A DNA stretch of 6,176 nucleotides from Paramuribaculum sp. (GCA_029058705.1 JAIDXA010000243.1:1-6176), one strand, 5' to 3'; counted from the first letter of the stretch, positions 1-6,107 are shown. Numbers and translations are program-made. Notes: generated by a model not told the origin, from the sequence alone.

Positions 1-776
1 TCTCTGTACCCCGGACATGTTTTAGGTGCGATTGCGACAAGATCTAGCCCGACAGGAGGGAGCGAGATCCGATCCGTGCCGGTAGCGCATCCGAACAGAG
101 TCTCCCTGATGAATTGCTGATTATCGGCCGAAAGTATGCTGTCTGAAAACACTTTCTTTATGAGCATCGCAACCGAAAGAGGCGAAGACCGGTTTTCATA
201 ACTGAGCGAATGCTTTTTCTGCATCTCGGCCTCACTATACCGGATCTGAAATCCGTTCCGCGGCACAAGTGTCGAGATAAATCTGTCAGTCTCCTCAACC
301 GTAACAAACCGCTCAAACATCAGATTGCTTGCATTGTTGTCGCTTTTCACCAGAGTAAATCGCATCAAATCCCGGGCAGATATGTCAAAGGCTTCGTCGG
401 TCAGCTCTTTCAACATCGGACTCCATGTGTCCGGATTAAGCGTTGAACGATCAACCCGAACCAGCGTATCAATGGAAACTCCATGCGTTTCTAATTTGTG
501 ACACAGAGCAAGCGCCTGATGAAGCTTGAACACACTCATGAGCGGAAATGAATCAGAATTATTGACTGTAAGAGTGTCGCCATTCCATAGAATAAGCGCG
601 ATCCCGACCTCGCCCGAAACCGAATCGGCAACCGCCGCAAGATCATCGCGCAACAAAGAAAGTTGCTCAGACAATGCTGATCCGGATCCGGCTGACGAAT
701 AATGTCGCGAACCACATGCCACAACCGCCAGCATGGCAATAACTCCGGCAGCTGCGCTCAAAAAAATACGATGCAT
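1..776 (-). CDS. Class A (subclass A2, CfxA-like) beta-lactamase lipoprotein, 3' end outside window
   Basis: This is a serine beta-lactamase homologue expected to hydrolyse beta-lactams, probably cephalosporins, in the periplasm. I read 258 residues on the minus strand; the C-terminus (roughly 40-60 residues by family length) lies beyond base 1. A signal peptide ends in lipobox V-V-A-C with Cys21, so it is probably membrane-anchored. Catalytic motifs follow in order: S81-V-F-K84 (Ambler 70-73), S145-D-N147 (130-132) and Glu182 in YSEAEM (Ambler 166). The Ambler 170 position is Gln186, where Asn is usual. TWSPML (117-122) and SDNNASNLMF (145-154) resemble CfxA-type A2 enzymes. The KTG box is K252-T-C-P-G256, so the conserved Gly236 is Cys and position 237 is Pro, which could impair the oxyanion hole. 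The ATG at 776 was chosen because the signal peptide begins there and a promoter lies just upstream. It has its own promoter behind the previous gene's terminator. The family call is firm; activity is uncertain. Confidence 0.9.
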   Translation of the reverse strand, partial: MHRIFLSAAAGVIAMLAVVACGSRHYSSAGSGSALSEQLSLLRDDLAAVADSVSGEVGIALILWNGDTLTVNNSDSFPLMSVFKLHQALALCHKLETHGVSIDTLVRVDRSTLNPDTWSPMLKELTDEAFDISARDLMRFTLVKSDNNASNLMFERFVTVEETDRFISTLVPRNGFQIRYSEAEMQKKHSLSYENRSSPLSVAMLIKKVFSDSILSADNQQFIRETLFGCATGTDRISLPPVGLDLVAIAPKTCPGYR

Positions 777-804
777 AATAGATGTACATTAACTGATGGT
801 CACA

Positions 805-836
805 CAAAATTAACGAAAAATCATGATTAAATCAAA
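805..836 (-). promoter_or_regulatory. Bacteroidetes-type promoter for the beta-lactamase gene
   Basis: On the minus strand TTTG (836-833) is followed after 20 bases by TAATTTTG (812-805). This matches the Bacteroidetes primary sigma factor pattern, a -33 TTTG and a -7 TAnnTTTG. Transcription would start near 798-800, giving a leader of about 22-25 bases before the ATG at 776. No Shine-Dalgarno is visible, as is usual in this phylum. Confidence 0.75.
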
Positions 837-841
837 CGGCG

Positions 842-888
842 AAAAAACACGTGTTCCGCGTCTCCACAAAAGGGGGACACAGAACACG
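842..888 (-). terminator. Intrinsic terminator of the dacB-to-lipoprotein transcription unit
   Basis: Read on the minus strand, the arm at 888-873 pairs with 865-850 around a 7-base loop (872-866). The 16-position stem contains two U-G wobbles and one C-A mismatch. It is followed by TG and six T residues (847-842). It starts 34 bases past the stop codon of the lipoprotein gene (922). The T-tract is only on the minus-strand side, so it terminates leftward transcription. It ends six bases before the -33 box of the beta-lactamase promoter. Confidence 0.85.
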
Positions 889-921
889 CGCAATAATTGT
901 CTGTCAGACGTAAGTCGATTG

Positions 922-1812
922 TCAGTTAGTCTGTATGACCAGATAGTTTGAGGCGGCCCAGAAACGGGACGGATTCGTAATCTCAAGAGTCTTCATGCCT
1001 TTGTCGTCCTCTACAATCCTGTAGCTGTCCTTAGGCTGGTTCGTAAGCACCTTCGCCTTCTTGCTGTAAAGCTGTATCGATGGAGATGTGCGTTTGTCAA
1101 TAGCCGTGAAATAGCTCAACTGATAGTCTCCCTGCATTATTTTTGTCTTACGCAGAAATCCCGACTGGATTATATTGTGATCTTCAAGTTCCTTTTTCGA
1201 CCCTATGGCATAATAGCACGTATTGAGTTCTGTTGTCAGATTCGAGGCTTCTTCCTGAGCCTTTTCTTTTCCGGCCTTTTCGGAAGCCACAGTGGTGTTC
1301 AGCGAGTCGACGGCGACATTCAGATTTTTGATCTGGACATTTGCGTCGGCCAATTGCTTGGTCAAAGACTGGATCGTCACTTCGTTCTGTTCGATCTGAG
1401 CCTTGAGATTTTCAATCGTCTGAAGCAAAGTGCCATTCTGTTTGTTGCTGCTTTTAAGCTTGGTCTCAAGCTCGGCAAGACGCTGGCGACGTTCTGCCAG
1501 TGTTTTTCTGACAGCCTGCATGTCGGCCACAAGCTGCTGGCGTTGAGTCGGTGTCTCATTGCTCAGTCCAGTCGGAGATGATACAATCATTTCAATGTTT
1601 TTCAGCTGAACCATATCGGCTGATATATCATTGACGAGGGATATCAGGGTATCCTGAGTCATCAGAGTAGCCTCCAGCTCCTCTCGGCTCATAGTGACCA
1701 TGTCAGGATTCTGTTCTACGGGGGTTGGATTGACATTTTCCTGCGTTTTATCTTTACAGGAAACTGTCAGCAGTGATGCCACTGCAAGTGCGATAACAGG
1801 AAGTGATTTCAT
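922..1812 (-). CDS. Coiled-coil surface lipoprotein, similar to Bacteroides Cbp1-type proteins
   Basis: This is a 296-residue predicted lipoprotein. A hydrophobic signal sequence ends in T-V-S-C with Cys19, followed by charged residues KDKTQE, which may favour outer-membrane or surface export. Residues about 95-196 form a long heptad-like coiled coil rich in Gln, Glu, Lys and Leu. A compact C-terminal domain (about 199-296) begins CYYAIGSKKEL and holds LYSKKAKVLTN (248-258) and FWAASNYLVIQ (284-294). Two matches to the Bacteroidetes O-glycosylation motif D-S/T-hydrophobic occur: D54-T-L and D169-S-L. This architecture recalls the family named after the B. fragilis collagen-binding protein Cbp1, but from memory only; collagen binding is not shown here and may not apply to most members. 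The gene starts 31 bases after rsmI, is probably co-transcribed with it, and is the last gene before the terminator. The lipoprotein and coiled-coil calls are strong; the function is open. Confidence 0.85.
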   Translation of the reverse strand: MKSLPVIALAVASLLTVSCKDKTQENVNPTPVEQNPDMVTMSREELEATLMTQDTLISLVNDISADMVQLKNIEMIVSSPTGLSNETPTQRQQLVADMQAVRKTLAERRQRLAELETKLKSSNKQNGTLLQTIENLKAQIEQNEVTIQSLTKQLADANVQIKNLNVAVDSLNTTVASEKAGKEKAQEEASNLTTELNTCYYAIGSKKELEDHNIIQSGFLRKTKIMQGDYQLSYFTAIDKRTSPSIQLYSKKAKVLTNQPKDSYRIVEDDKGMKTLEITNPSRFWAASNYLVIQTN

Positions 1813-1843
1813 TTTAAAAACTATTCGTTAGATGATGAAAAAT

Positions 1844-2578
1844 TCATGCCGTTTCTTCCGGCTTGGTTTTATATTTGTTTTGATGAACTCGTCGGGCGTT
1901 GTTGTCAGACACGCCTTTCAAGACTATAACAATCTCACCTCGCGGATTGTTTTCCGAAAAATAATTTATAATCTCCCGGAGTGTTCCCCTGACAGTAGAC
2001 TCATGGAGCTTCGAAATCTCTCTCGAGACAGAACATTCGCGGTCGCTGCCACACGCCTGCTCGAGCTGTTCAAGCGTTTTGACAAGCCTTAACGGCGACT
2101 CATAAACAACAACCGTGCGCCCCTCCTTCGCAATTTCATTGATTCGCGTTGCCCTGCCTTTTTTGGGCGGCAGAAATCCTTCGAAACAGAACCGGTCAGT
2201 CGGCAGACCCGAATTAACCAAGGCCGGCACAAATGCCGTTGGGCCCGGCAACGTTTCAACAACGACTCCCTGACGGCGGCATTCGCGCGACAATAGAAAA
2301 CCGGGATCGGAAATACCCGGAGTGCCCGCATCCGAGATCAGACAGACAGTCAGCCCACCCTTGATCCGCTCGACAATTGATGCAGCCGTAGAATGCTCAT
2401 TGAACTTATGGTGGCTCGCCACAGGCGTTGAAATTCCAAAATGGCGAAGCAAAACTCCGCTCGTACGTGTGTCCTCGGCAAGAATGAGATCACACGATGC
2501 CAACGCCGCGGCGGCACGTGGCGTCATATCCTCAAGATTTCCGACAGGAGTCGGAACCATTATAAGTTTTCCAGCCAT
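1844..2578 (-). CDS. rsmI: 16S rRNA (cytidine(1402)-2'-O)-methyltransferase RsmI
   Basis: RsmI uses S-adenosylmethionine to methylate the 2'-hydroxyl of C1402 in the 16S rRNA decoding centre, tuning start selection and fidelity. It is cytosolic and belongs to the tetrapyrrole-methylase (SAM-MT class III) fold. Family motifs are clear: VPTPVGNLEDMTPRA (8-22), LAEDTRTSGVLLRHFGI (33-49), the HKFNEH segment (57-62), the glycine-rich SAM loop SDAGTPGISDPG (82-93), LPGPTAFVPAL (110-120), FEGFLPPKKGR (132-142), YESPLRL (159-165) and SREISKLHE (185-193). At 244 residues it is shorter at the C-terminus than the 286-residue E. coli enzyme. The frame is open to an ATG at 2650, but the family N-terminus begins MAGKLIMVPTP. 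I therefore place the start at 2578, which also leaves a 5-base gap to the upstream gene instead of a 67-base overlap. It sits inside the dacB-led unit. Confidence 0.95.
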   Translation of the reverse strand: MAGKLIMVPTPVGNLEDMTPRAAAALASCDLILAEDTRTSGVLLRHFGISTPVASHHKFNEHSTAASIVERIKGGLTVCLISDAGTPGISDPGFLLSRECRRQGVVVETLPGPTAFVPALVNSGLPTDRFCFEGFLPPKKGRATRINEIAKEGRTVVVYESPLRLVKTLEQLEQACGSDRECSVSREISKLHESTVRGTLREIINYFSENNPRGEIVIVLKGVSDNNARRVHQNKYKTKPEETA

Positions 2579-2583
2579 ATGCG

Positions 2584-3189
2584 TCAGATGAATCGACGAC
2601 CGACAATTCTCAAGAAATCCGAGACGGTGGGATTTTCCGGATCCCAGCAAAGATCATTGTAGAAATAATCCTCCAGTTCCTCTCTGCTATTCATCCCCGA
2701 CGCCACCTGAATGGCATCCGCCATATCAACATCGCTGTTTGCAAACAACTCCCTGCGGAAACGGAACTTGTCGTTTAGTGTAAATTCAACGTTGATCTTA
2801 TCATTTCTGACAGACACGTGATTGCAATTATTCCCCAGAAAGTGCGACTGCTCACCGCCAGGCACTTCCGGATTCTCATTTTCATGATTGTCAGACGCGG
2901 GAAAATGCTCTTCCTCAACCCTTTCACCCGACACAACAGACGGCAGGCTGACCATTCCGACCGGCTGGAGATCCGCGTCAGCCTCCTCCTCGGCCATTAC
3001 CGATGCTGCGACAGCCAGATCATCAGTCGGCAGCGCCGATGCGCCGAAGTTCTCACGAACAGCGTTATATAACAACTCAGCCTTTTCAACTATCAAAGCA
3101 TTCAGTCGATCCGATGCGCTTCTTTTCTCAACAAGGCTGAGCAATCCTTCGAGTTCAAGACATGTGGTCAGAATTTGGTTATGTTCCAT
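2584..3189 (-). CDS. Conserved Bacteroidales protein of unknown function, acidic linker
   Basis: I do not recognise a function for this 201-residue protein. It has no signal peptide or membrane segment, so it is probably cytosolic. Three parts are visible. The first is a helical N-terminal stretch (about 1-48) with leucine-rich LELEGLLSLVEKR. The second is a low-complexity acidic linker (about 62-115) with runs such as EEEADAD and VEEEHF. The third is an ordered C-terminal domain (about 131-201) with FTLNDKFRFRRELF (136-149) and YFYNDLCWDPENPTVSDF (175-192). The C-terminal pattern is one I associate with unnamed proteins encoded near rsmI in other Bacteroidales, recalled without a search. It lies 25 bases after dacB and 5 bases before rsmI, so tight co-expression with rsmI is likely. 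The ATG at 3189 is the only sensible start after the dacB stop. A regulatory or ribosome-linked role would be speculation. Confidence 0.85.
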   Translation of the reverse strand: MEHNQILTTCLELEGLLSLVEKRSASDRLNALIVEKAELLYNAVRENFGASALPTDDLAVAASVMAEEEADADLQPVGMVSLPSVVSGERVEEEHFPASDNHENENPEVPGGEQSHFLGNNCNHVSVRNDKINVEFTLNDKFRFRRELFANSDVDMADAIQVASGMNSREELEDYFYNDLCWDPENPTVSDFLRIVGRRFI

Positions 3190-3214
3190 AAACGTAATTT
3201 TTTCTATGACAAAG

Positions 3215-4525
3215 TTAGGAAAGTTTCTCCAATAATAGTTTTTCCAACGCTCTTTTCAGACTGGCCCGATCTGAAAAATTATTCAGAAGAAGCACTATGA
3301 GATGAGTCGGCTGCCCGTTGTCGTCGATCTTGAAACCGGCATAACACTGGACATTCCTCATGCTTCCGGTCTTTGCAACCACCTTACCCTCAAGAGCAGT
3401 TCCTTTCAGAAATCCTCTCATAGTCCCGGAACGGCCGGCCACCGGAAAAATATTCACATACTGGTTGTTTGGATTTTTGTGAATCCTCATCCAATCGAGG
3501 ACTTCTGCAAGAAAATAAGGCGATATTTTGTTATTACGGCTAAGCCCGCTGCCGTCTTCTATCTCGATTCCGGACACATCAATGCCTTTGCTGTCCCAAA
3601 AAGCCAGCTCCTGCCGAGCGGCCTGCTCTCTGGTCTTACCTGGTGCGGTCGCCCGTAAAATCCCTTCCGCCATCAGATTGTCGCTGCGATACATCAGACT
3701 TGTTATAATCTCGATCATTGTAGGCGACTTATGGGAGTAGACAACGGTTGACGAGCCTTTGTCAGAGACCGGCGACACGCCAACAGACACGCCGGCACGC
3801 TCAAGCGCATTCCTGACTGCCTGACACATCGTCGACTCTGGTATCGGATTTGCAATCTGCATCGACGACGTCAGTTCAACCGATTTTGAACCCCTCTGCC
3901 GACGGTTACGGCCGGTACGATTGACCACAAGCCCCGGAGTCTCCGGATTCGTTCTCCCCGACGGCATGGAAACCGAAACAAGATTATCTCCGTAGTTTGC
4001 CGCATGGAATTCTGTTCCATATGGATGGATCAGATCCTCGTCCATCCACCCTGCCGGAGTCGGCTGTTCATACTCCTGACGATAACGCGCCACGACAGTC
4101 CCTATTATGCGCTGGATTCCAGCCGCCTTAACAGCCTCGGCTATCTTGTCGGCAAACCCCTTGTTCTTTGGAAAATGCTTCGATTCGATTGTAGGGTCTC
4201 CGCACGCCTTTATGACAAGATTGCCATTGAGTGTTCCACCGGACAATTCGCCTTGGGCAACGACATCGGTAGTGAAACGTGCTGAAGGCGACGCCGTGTT
4301 GAGCGCCGTGCTCGTAGTGACGAGCTTTGTCACTGAAGCAGGCGTGAAAAGTTTCTCACCGTTAACATCAAGAACCACATCACCCGTGCGCAGATCCTCT
4401 ATATATATACCGACATCTTTTGCCGGAATTGAAGGCAACTTCGAGGCATAAGGACCGGCTTCTTCCGCTTTCGTGAGAAATGGAAGAAACAGAAAAAACA
4501 CTAATGAATAGATCAGCGGGCGCAT
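3215..4525 (-). CDS. dacB: D-alanyl-D-alanine carboxypeptidase/endopeptidase, PBP4 (DacB) type, peptidase family S13
   Basis: This low-molecular-mass penicillin-binding protein trims the terminal D-Ala from peptidoglycan stem peptides and can cleave D-Ala-mDAP cross-links in the periplasm. It has 436 residues, against 477 in E. coli DacB. A signal peptide (1-20, LVFFLFLPFLTKA) is likely cleaved before EEAGPY. The three penicillin-binding motifs are intact: S64-V-T-K67 in TPASVTKLVTTSTAL, S281-D-N283 in YRSDNLMAEGILR, and K385-T-G387 in VVAKTGSMRN. The segment between the first two motifs (about 100-270) matches the large insertion typical of family S13, and DGSGLSRNN (324-332) is also characteristic. 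It is the first gene of the minus-strand unit. Its ATG at 4525 sits about 25 bases downstream of a probable -7 element in the divergent spacer. The family call is firm; the balance of carboxypeptidase and endopeptidase activity cannot be read from sequence. Confidence 0.95.
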   Translation of the reverse strand: MRPLIYSLVFFLFLPFLTKAEEAGPYASKLPSIPAKDVGIYIEDLRTGDVVLDVNGEKLFTPASVTKLVTTSTALNTASPSARFTTDVVAQGELSGGTLNGNLVIKACGDPTIESKHFPKNKGFADKIAEAVKAAGIQRIIGTVVARYRQEYEQPTPAGWMDEDLIHPYGTEFHAANYGDNLVSVSMPSGRTNPETPGLVVNRTGRNRRQRGSKSVELTSSMQIANPIPESTMCQAVRNALERAGVSVGVSPVSDKGSSTVVYSHKSPTMIEIITSLMYRSDNLMAEGILRATAPGKTREQAARQELAFWDSKGIDVSGIEIEDGSGLSRNNKISPYFLAEVLDWMRIHKNPNNQYVNIFPVAGRSGTMRGFLKGTALEGKVVAKTGSMRNVQCYAGFKIDDNGQPTHLIVLLLNNFSDRASLKRALEKLLLEKLS

Positions 4526-4550
4526 GTTAGATATATTGGATAGTCGATTA

Positions 4551-4558
4551 CGAAATTA
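4551..4558 (-). promoter_or_regulatory. Probable -7 element for dacB
   Basis: On the minus strand this reads TAATTTCG, one mismatch from the Bacteroidetes -7 consensus TAnnTTTG. It lies 25 bases upstream of the dacB ATG and is preceded by an A-rich stretch, as is common in this phylum. A good -33 TTTG is not evident; the nearest candidate is ATTG at 4579-4576, with a short 17-base spacer. It lies within the left arm of the inverted repeat. Confidence 0.5.
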
Positions 4559-4621
4559 CTCATTTTTCCGATGCTCAATGTAAAAAATTAATAAAATTTA
4601 GAGTTTTCATAAAAAATTGAG

Positions 4622-4629
4622 TAATTTCG
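4622..4629 (+). promoter_or_regulatory. Probable -7 element for the tetR-fabG operon
   Basis: TAATTTCG, one mismatch from TAnnTTTG, follows an A-rich stretch. Upstream at 4597-4601 is TTTAG, at about the right distance for a -33 element (20-21 bases) but not a perfect TTTG. Transcription would begin near 4634-4637, leaving a leader of about 40 bases before the ATG at 4677. It lies in the right arm of the inverted repeat. Confidence 0.5.
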
Positions 4630-4676
4630 CATCACAAAACCACGGTCACTCATGACTCTATCGCTCCAGATTTTTT

Positions 4677-5276
4677 ATGGTTAGTAAGACACGAGAACGA
4701 CTTATTGAAGTAGCCAGACAGCTGTTCGCCTATAAAGGTGTCGAGAACACCACAATGAACGACATAGCTGCCGCATCTGAAAAGGGGCGGCGTACAATCT
4801 ACACATATTTCAAGAACAAACGCGAAATCTACAACGCCGTAGTAGAACAGCAAAGCAACCAGGTCATCGACCGCCTCAGGGAAATAGTATATTCGACCGA
4901 AATGACATCCGTCGAGAAATTAAGGAATTACCTTTTCGAACTTTTCGACATAATCCACCAGTCTTCGCCAAGACAGGAAGGCTACAAACGATTACTGATG
5001 CGAGACCACAAACGGATCACCAGAATCTACCGTATAGCCTTTGACAAGGAACGCGAACTTTTCGGTGAATTGCTTCGACAAGGCGTCGAGTCTGGAGAAT
5101 TCGATCTTGCACAAGCCTCGCGACTGCCGGCGCTTGTATCGTGGCTGATCGGATCAGCCTATACCCCACCCCTCGATAATCCCGAAAACGACCCGGAAAT
5201 CTCCGCAAAACTAATTCGCAATCTAACAGATTTTGTGGTCACCGGCATAACTGCCGCCCACACCAATCATCAATAA
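4677..5276 (+). CDS. TetR/AcrR-family transcriptional regulator
   Basis: This 199-residue protein is a probable ligand-responsive repressor that binds DNA as a dimer. The N-terminal helix-turn-helix domain (about 4-56) is standard: RLIEVARQLFAYKG (8-21), then TTMNDIAAAS (25-34), with recognition helix and following segment GRRTIYTYFKNKREIY (37-52). The C-terminal part (about 60-195) is helical and divergent, as expected for ligand binding and dimerisation. It holds a basic stretch RLLMRDHKRITRIYR (105-119) and an aromatic SWLIGSAYTPP segment (155-165). The ATG at 4677 gives the expected short lead-in to the first helix. fabG begins 16 bases after its stop, so they almost certainly form an operon. 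By analogy with fatty-acid regulators of this family, an acyl-CoA or acyl-ACP ligand and control of fabG are plausible, and autoregulation through the inverted repeat is possible. Both are inference. Confidence 0.93.
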   Translation: MVSKTRERLIEVARQLFAYKGVENTTMNDIAAASEKGRRTIYTYFKNKREIYNAVVEQQSNQVIDRLREIVYSTEMTSVEKLRNYLFELFDIIHQSSPRQEGYKRLLMRDHKRITRIYRIAFDKERELFGELLRQGVESGEFDLAQASRLPALVSWLIGSAYTPPLDNPENDPEISAKLIRNLTDFVVTGITAAHTNHQ

Positions 5277-5292
5277 AAAAACAATAGCACCA

Positions 5293-6039
5293 ATGAAATT
5301 ACTCGAAGGAAAAACAGCCCTTATCACCGGAGCTGCCCGTGGCATCGGCAAAGCTCTCGCACTCAAATTTGCCGAAGAGGGAGCGAACGTCGCTTTCACA
5401 GACCTCGTCATTGATGAGAACGGTAAAAAAACAGAAGAGGAAATAGCCGCCTTTGGCGTTAAAGCCAAAGGCTATGCATCAAACGCAGCCGATTTTGCCC
5501 AGACTGAAGAGGTGGTCAATCAAGTCAAAGAAGAATTCGGCCGCATCGACATCCTCGTCAACAACGCCGGAATCACCAAAGACGGACTTATGATGAGAAT
5601 GACCGAACAACAATGGGACGCTGTTATAGCGGTAAATCTCAAAAGCGCATTCAACTTCATACATGCAGTTCTTCCGATCATGATGCGTCAGCGCTCGGGC
5701 AGCATCATCAACATGGCCTCAGTCGTAGGTGTGCACGGAAATGCCGGACAGTCCAACTATGCCGCTTCCAAAGCCGGCCTTATCGCCCTGGCAAAAAGCA
5801 TTGCCCAGGAAGTGGGCTCACGCGGAATCCGCGCCAACGCCATTGCCCCCGGCTTTATTGAGACAGCCATGACAGCAGCTCTTCCCGACAACGTCCGCAC
5901 CGAATGGGTTTCCAAAATTCCCCTTCGCCGAGGCGGCCAGGTTGAAGACATCGCCAATGTGGCGACATTCCTCGCATCTGATCTGTCGAGCTATGTTACC
6001 GGACAGGTTATTCAGGTCGACGGCGGCATGAACATGTAA
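5293..6039 (+). CDS. fabG: 3-oxoacyl-[acyl-carrier-protein] reductase FabG
   Basis: FabG reduces 3-oxoacyl-ACP to (R)-3-hydroxyacyl-ACP with NADPH, the first reductive step of each type II fatty-acid elongation cycle in the cytosol. The protein has 248 residues, the normal length for the family. It is a complete classical short-chain dehydrogenase: cofactor loop TGAARGIG (12-19), NNAG (90-93), Asn115 in VNL, Ser143 in NMASVVG, and Tyr156-x-x-x-Lys160 in YAASK. It continues with IRANAIAPGFIETAMT (179-194) and the C-terminal YVTGQVIQVDGGMNM (234-248). NNAGITKDGLMMRM (90-103) and the VDGGM ending favour FabG over other short-chain dehydrogenases. The Arg in the GAARGIG loop is common for this fold; NADPH preference is assumed from the family. 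It follows the TetR-family gene by 16 bases with no separate promoter seen, and a strong hairpin lies 34 bases beyond its stop codon. Confidence 0.95.
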   Translation: MKLLEGKTALITGAARGIGKALALKFAEEGANVAFTDLVIDENGKKTEEEIAAFGVKAKGYASNAADFAQTEEVVNQVKEEFGRIDILVNNAGITKDGLMMRMTEQQWDAVIAVNLKSAFNFIHAVLPIMMRQRSGSIINMASVVGVHGNAGQSNYAASKAGLIALAKSIAQEVGSRGIRANAIAPGFIETAMTAALPDNVRTEWVSKIPLRRGGQVEDIANVATFLASDLSSYVTGQVIQVDGGMNM

Positions 6040-6073
6040 TCATAATCGACCGCAAATTCAGTTCCGTATAAGT

Positions 6074-6107
6074 GGGAGACTGTGTCCGGCCTCGGACACA
6101 GTCTCCC
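6074..6107 (+). terminator. Hairpin terminator after fabG, perfect 15-bp stem
   Basis: GGGAGACTGTGTCCG (6074-6088) and CGGACACAGTCTCCC (6093-6107) are exact reverse complements around the 4-base loop GCCT. It is followed by a C/T-rich tract (6108-6116), not the T run of a classical intrinsic terminator. The position 34 bases after the fabG stop makes a terminator or 3'-end stabilising hairpin the best explanation. No T-tract is present on the minus strand either. Confidence 0.7.

Larger units (their letters stand above)
4551..4629. repeat. Inverted repeat, 12-bp perfect arms, in the divergent dacB/tetR spacer
   Basis: The left arm CGAAATTACTCA (4551-4562) is the exact reverse complement of the right arm TGAGTAATTTCG (4618-4629). 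The match continues inward as a run of five T on the left and six A on the right, offset by one base. The 55 bases between the arms are very A/T-rich. Each arm contains the probable -7 box of one divergent gene. The repeat may therefore be two similar core promoters facing apart, or paired operator sites for the neighbouring TetR-family protein. The arms are too far apart to suggest a terminator. Confidence 0.75.

Noticed and set aside
210..446. 78-residue open frame on the plus strand opposite the beta-lactamase
   Set aside because: The minus-strand frame encodes the SDN and Glu166 motifs across this stretch. The plus-strand frame shows no family features.
895..931. Short inverted repeats around the lipoprotein stop codon (GTCTG/CAGAC)
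   Set aside because: Stems of about five bases are expected by chance, and the real terminator lies just beyond.
1177..1581. 134-residue open frame on the plus strand inside the lipoprotein gene
   Set aside because: It lies antisense to a well-supported coiled-coil lipoprotein. It has no domain I recognise, and its Phe/Leu-rich translation is what the complement of Gln/Lys/Glu codons gives.
2579..2650. Upstream in-frame ATG at 2650 that would add 24 residues to RsmI
   Set aside because: The extra residues match nothing typical of RsmI and would overlap the upstream gene by 67 bases. The family start MAGKLIMVPTP at 2578 leaves a normal 5-base gap.
4107..4451. 114-residue open frame on the plus strand inside dacB
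   Set aside because: It is antisense to an intact dacB with all catalytic motifs, and has no recognisable domain or promoter.
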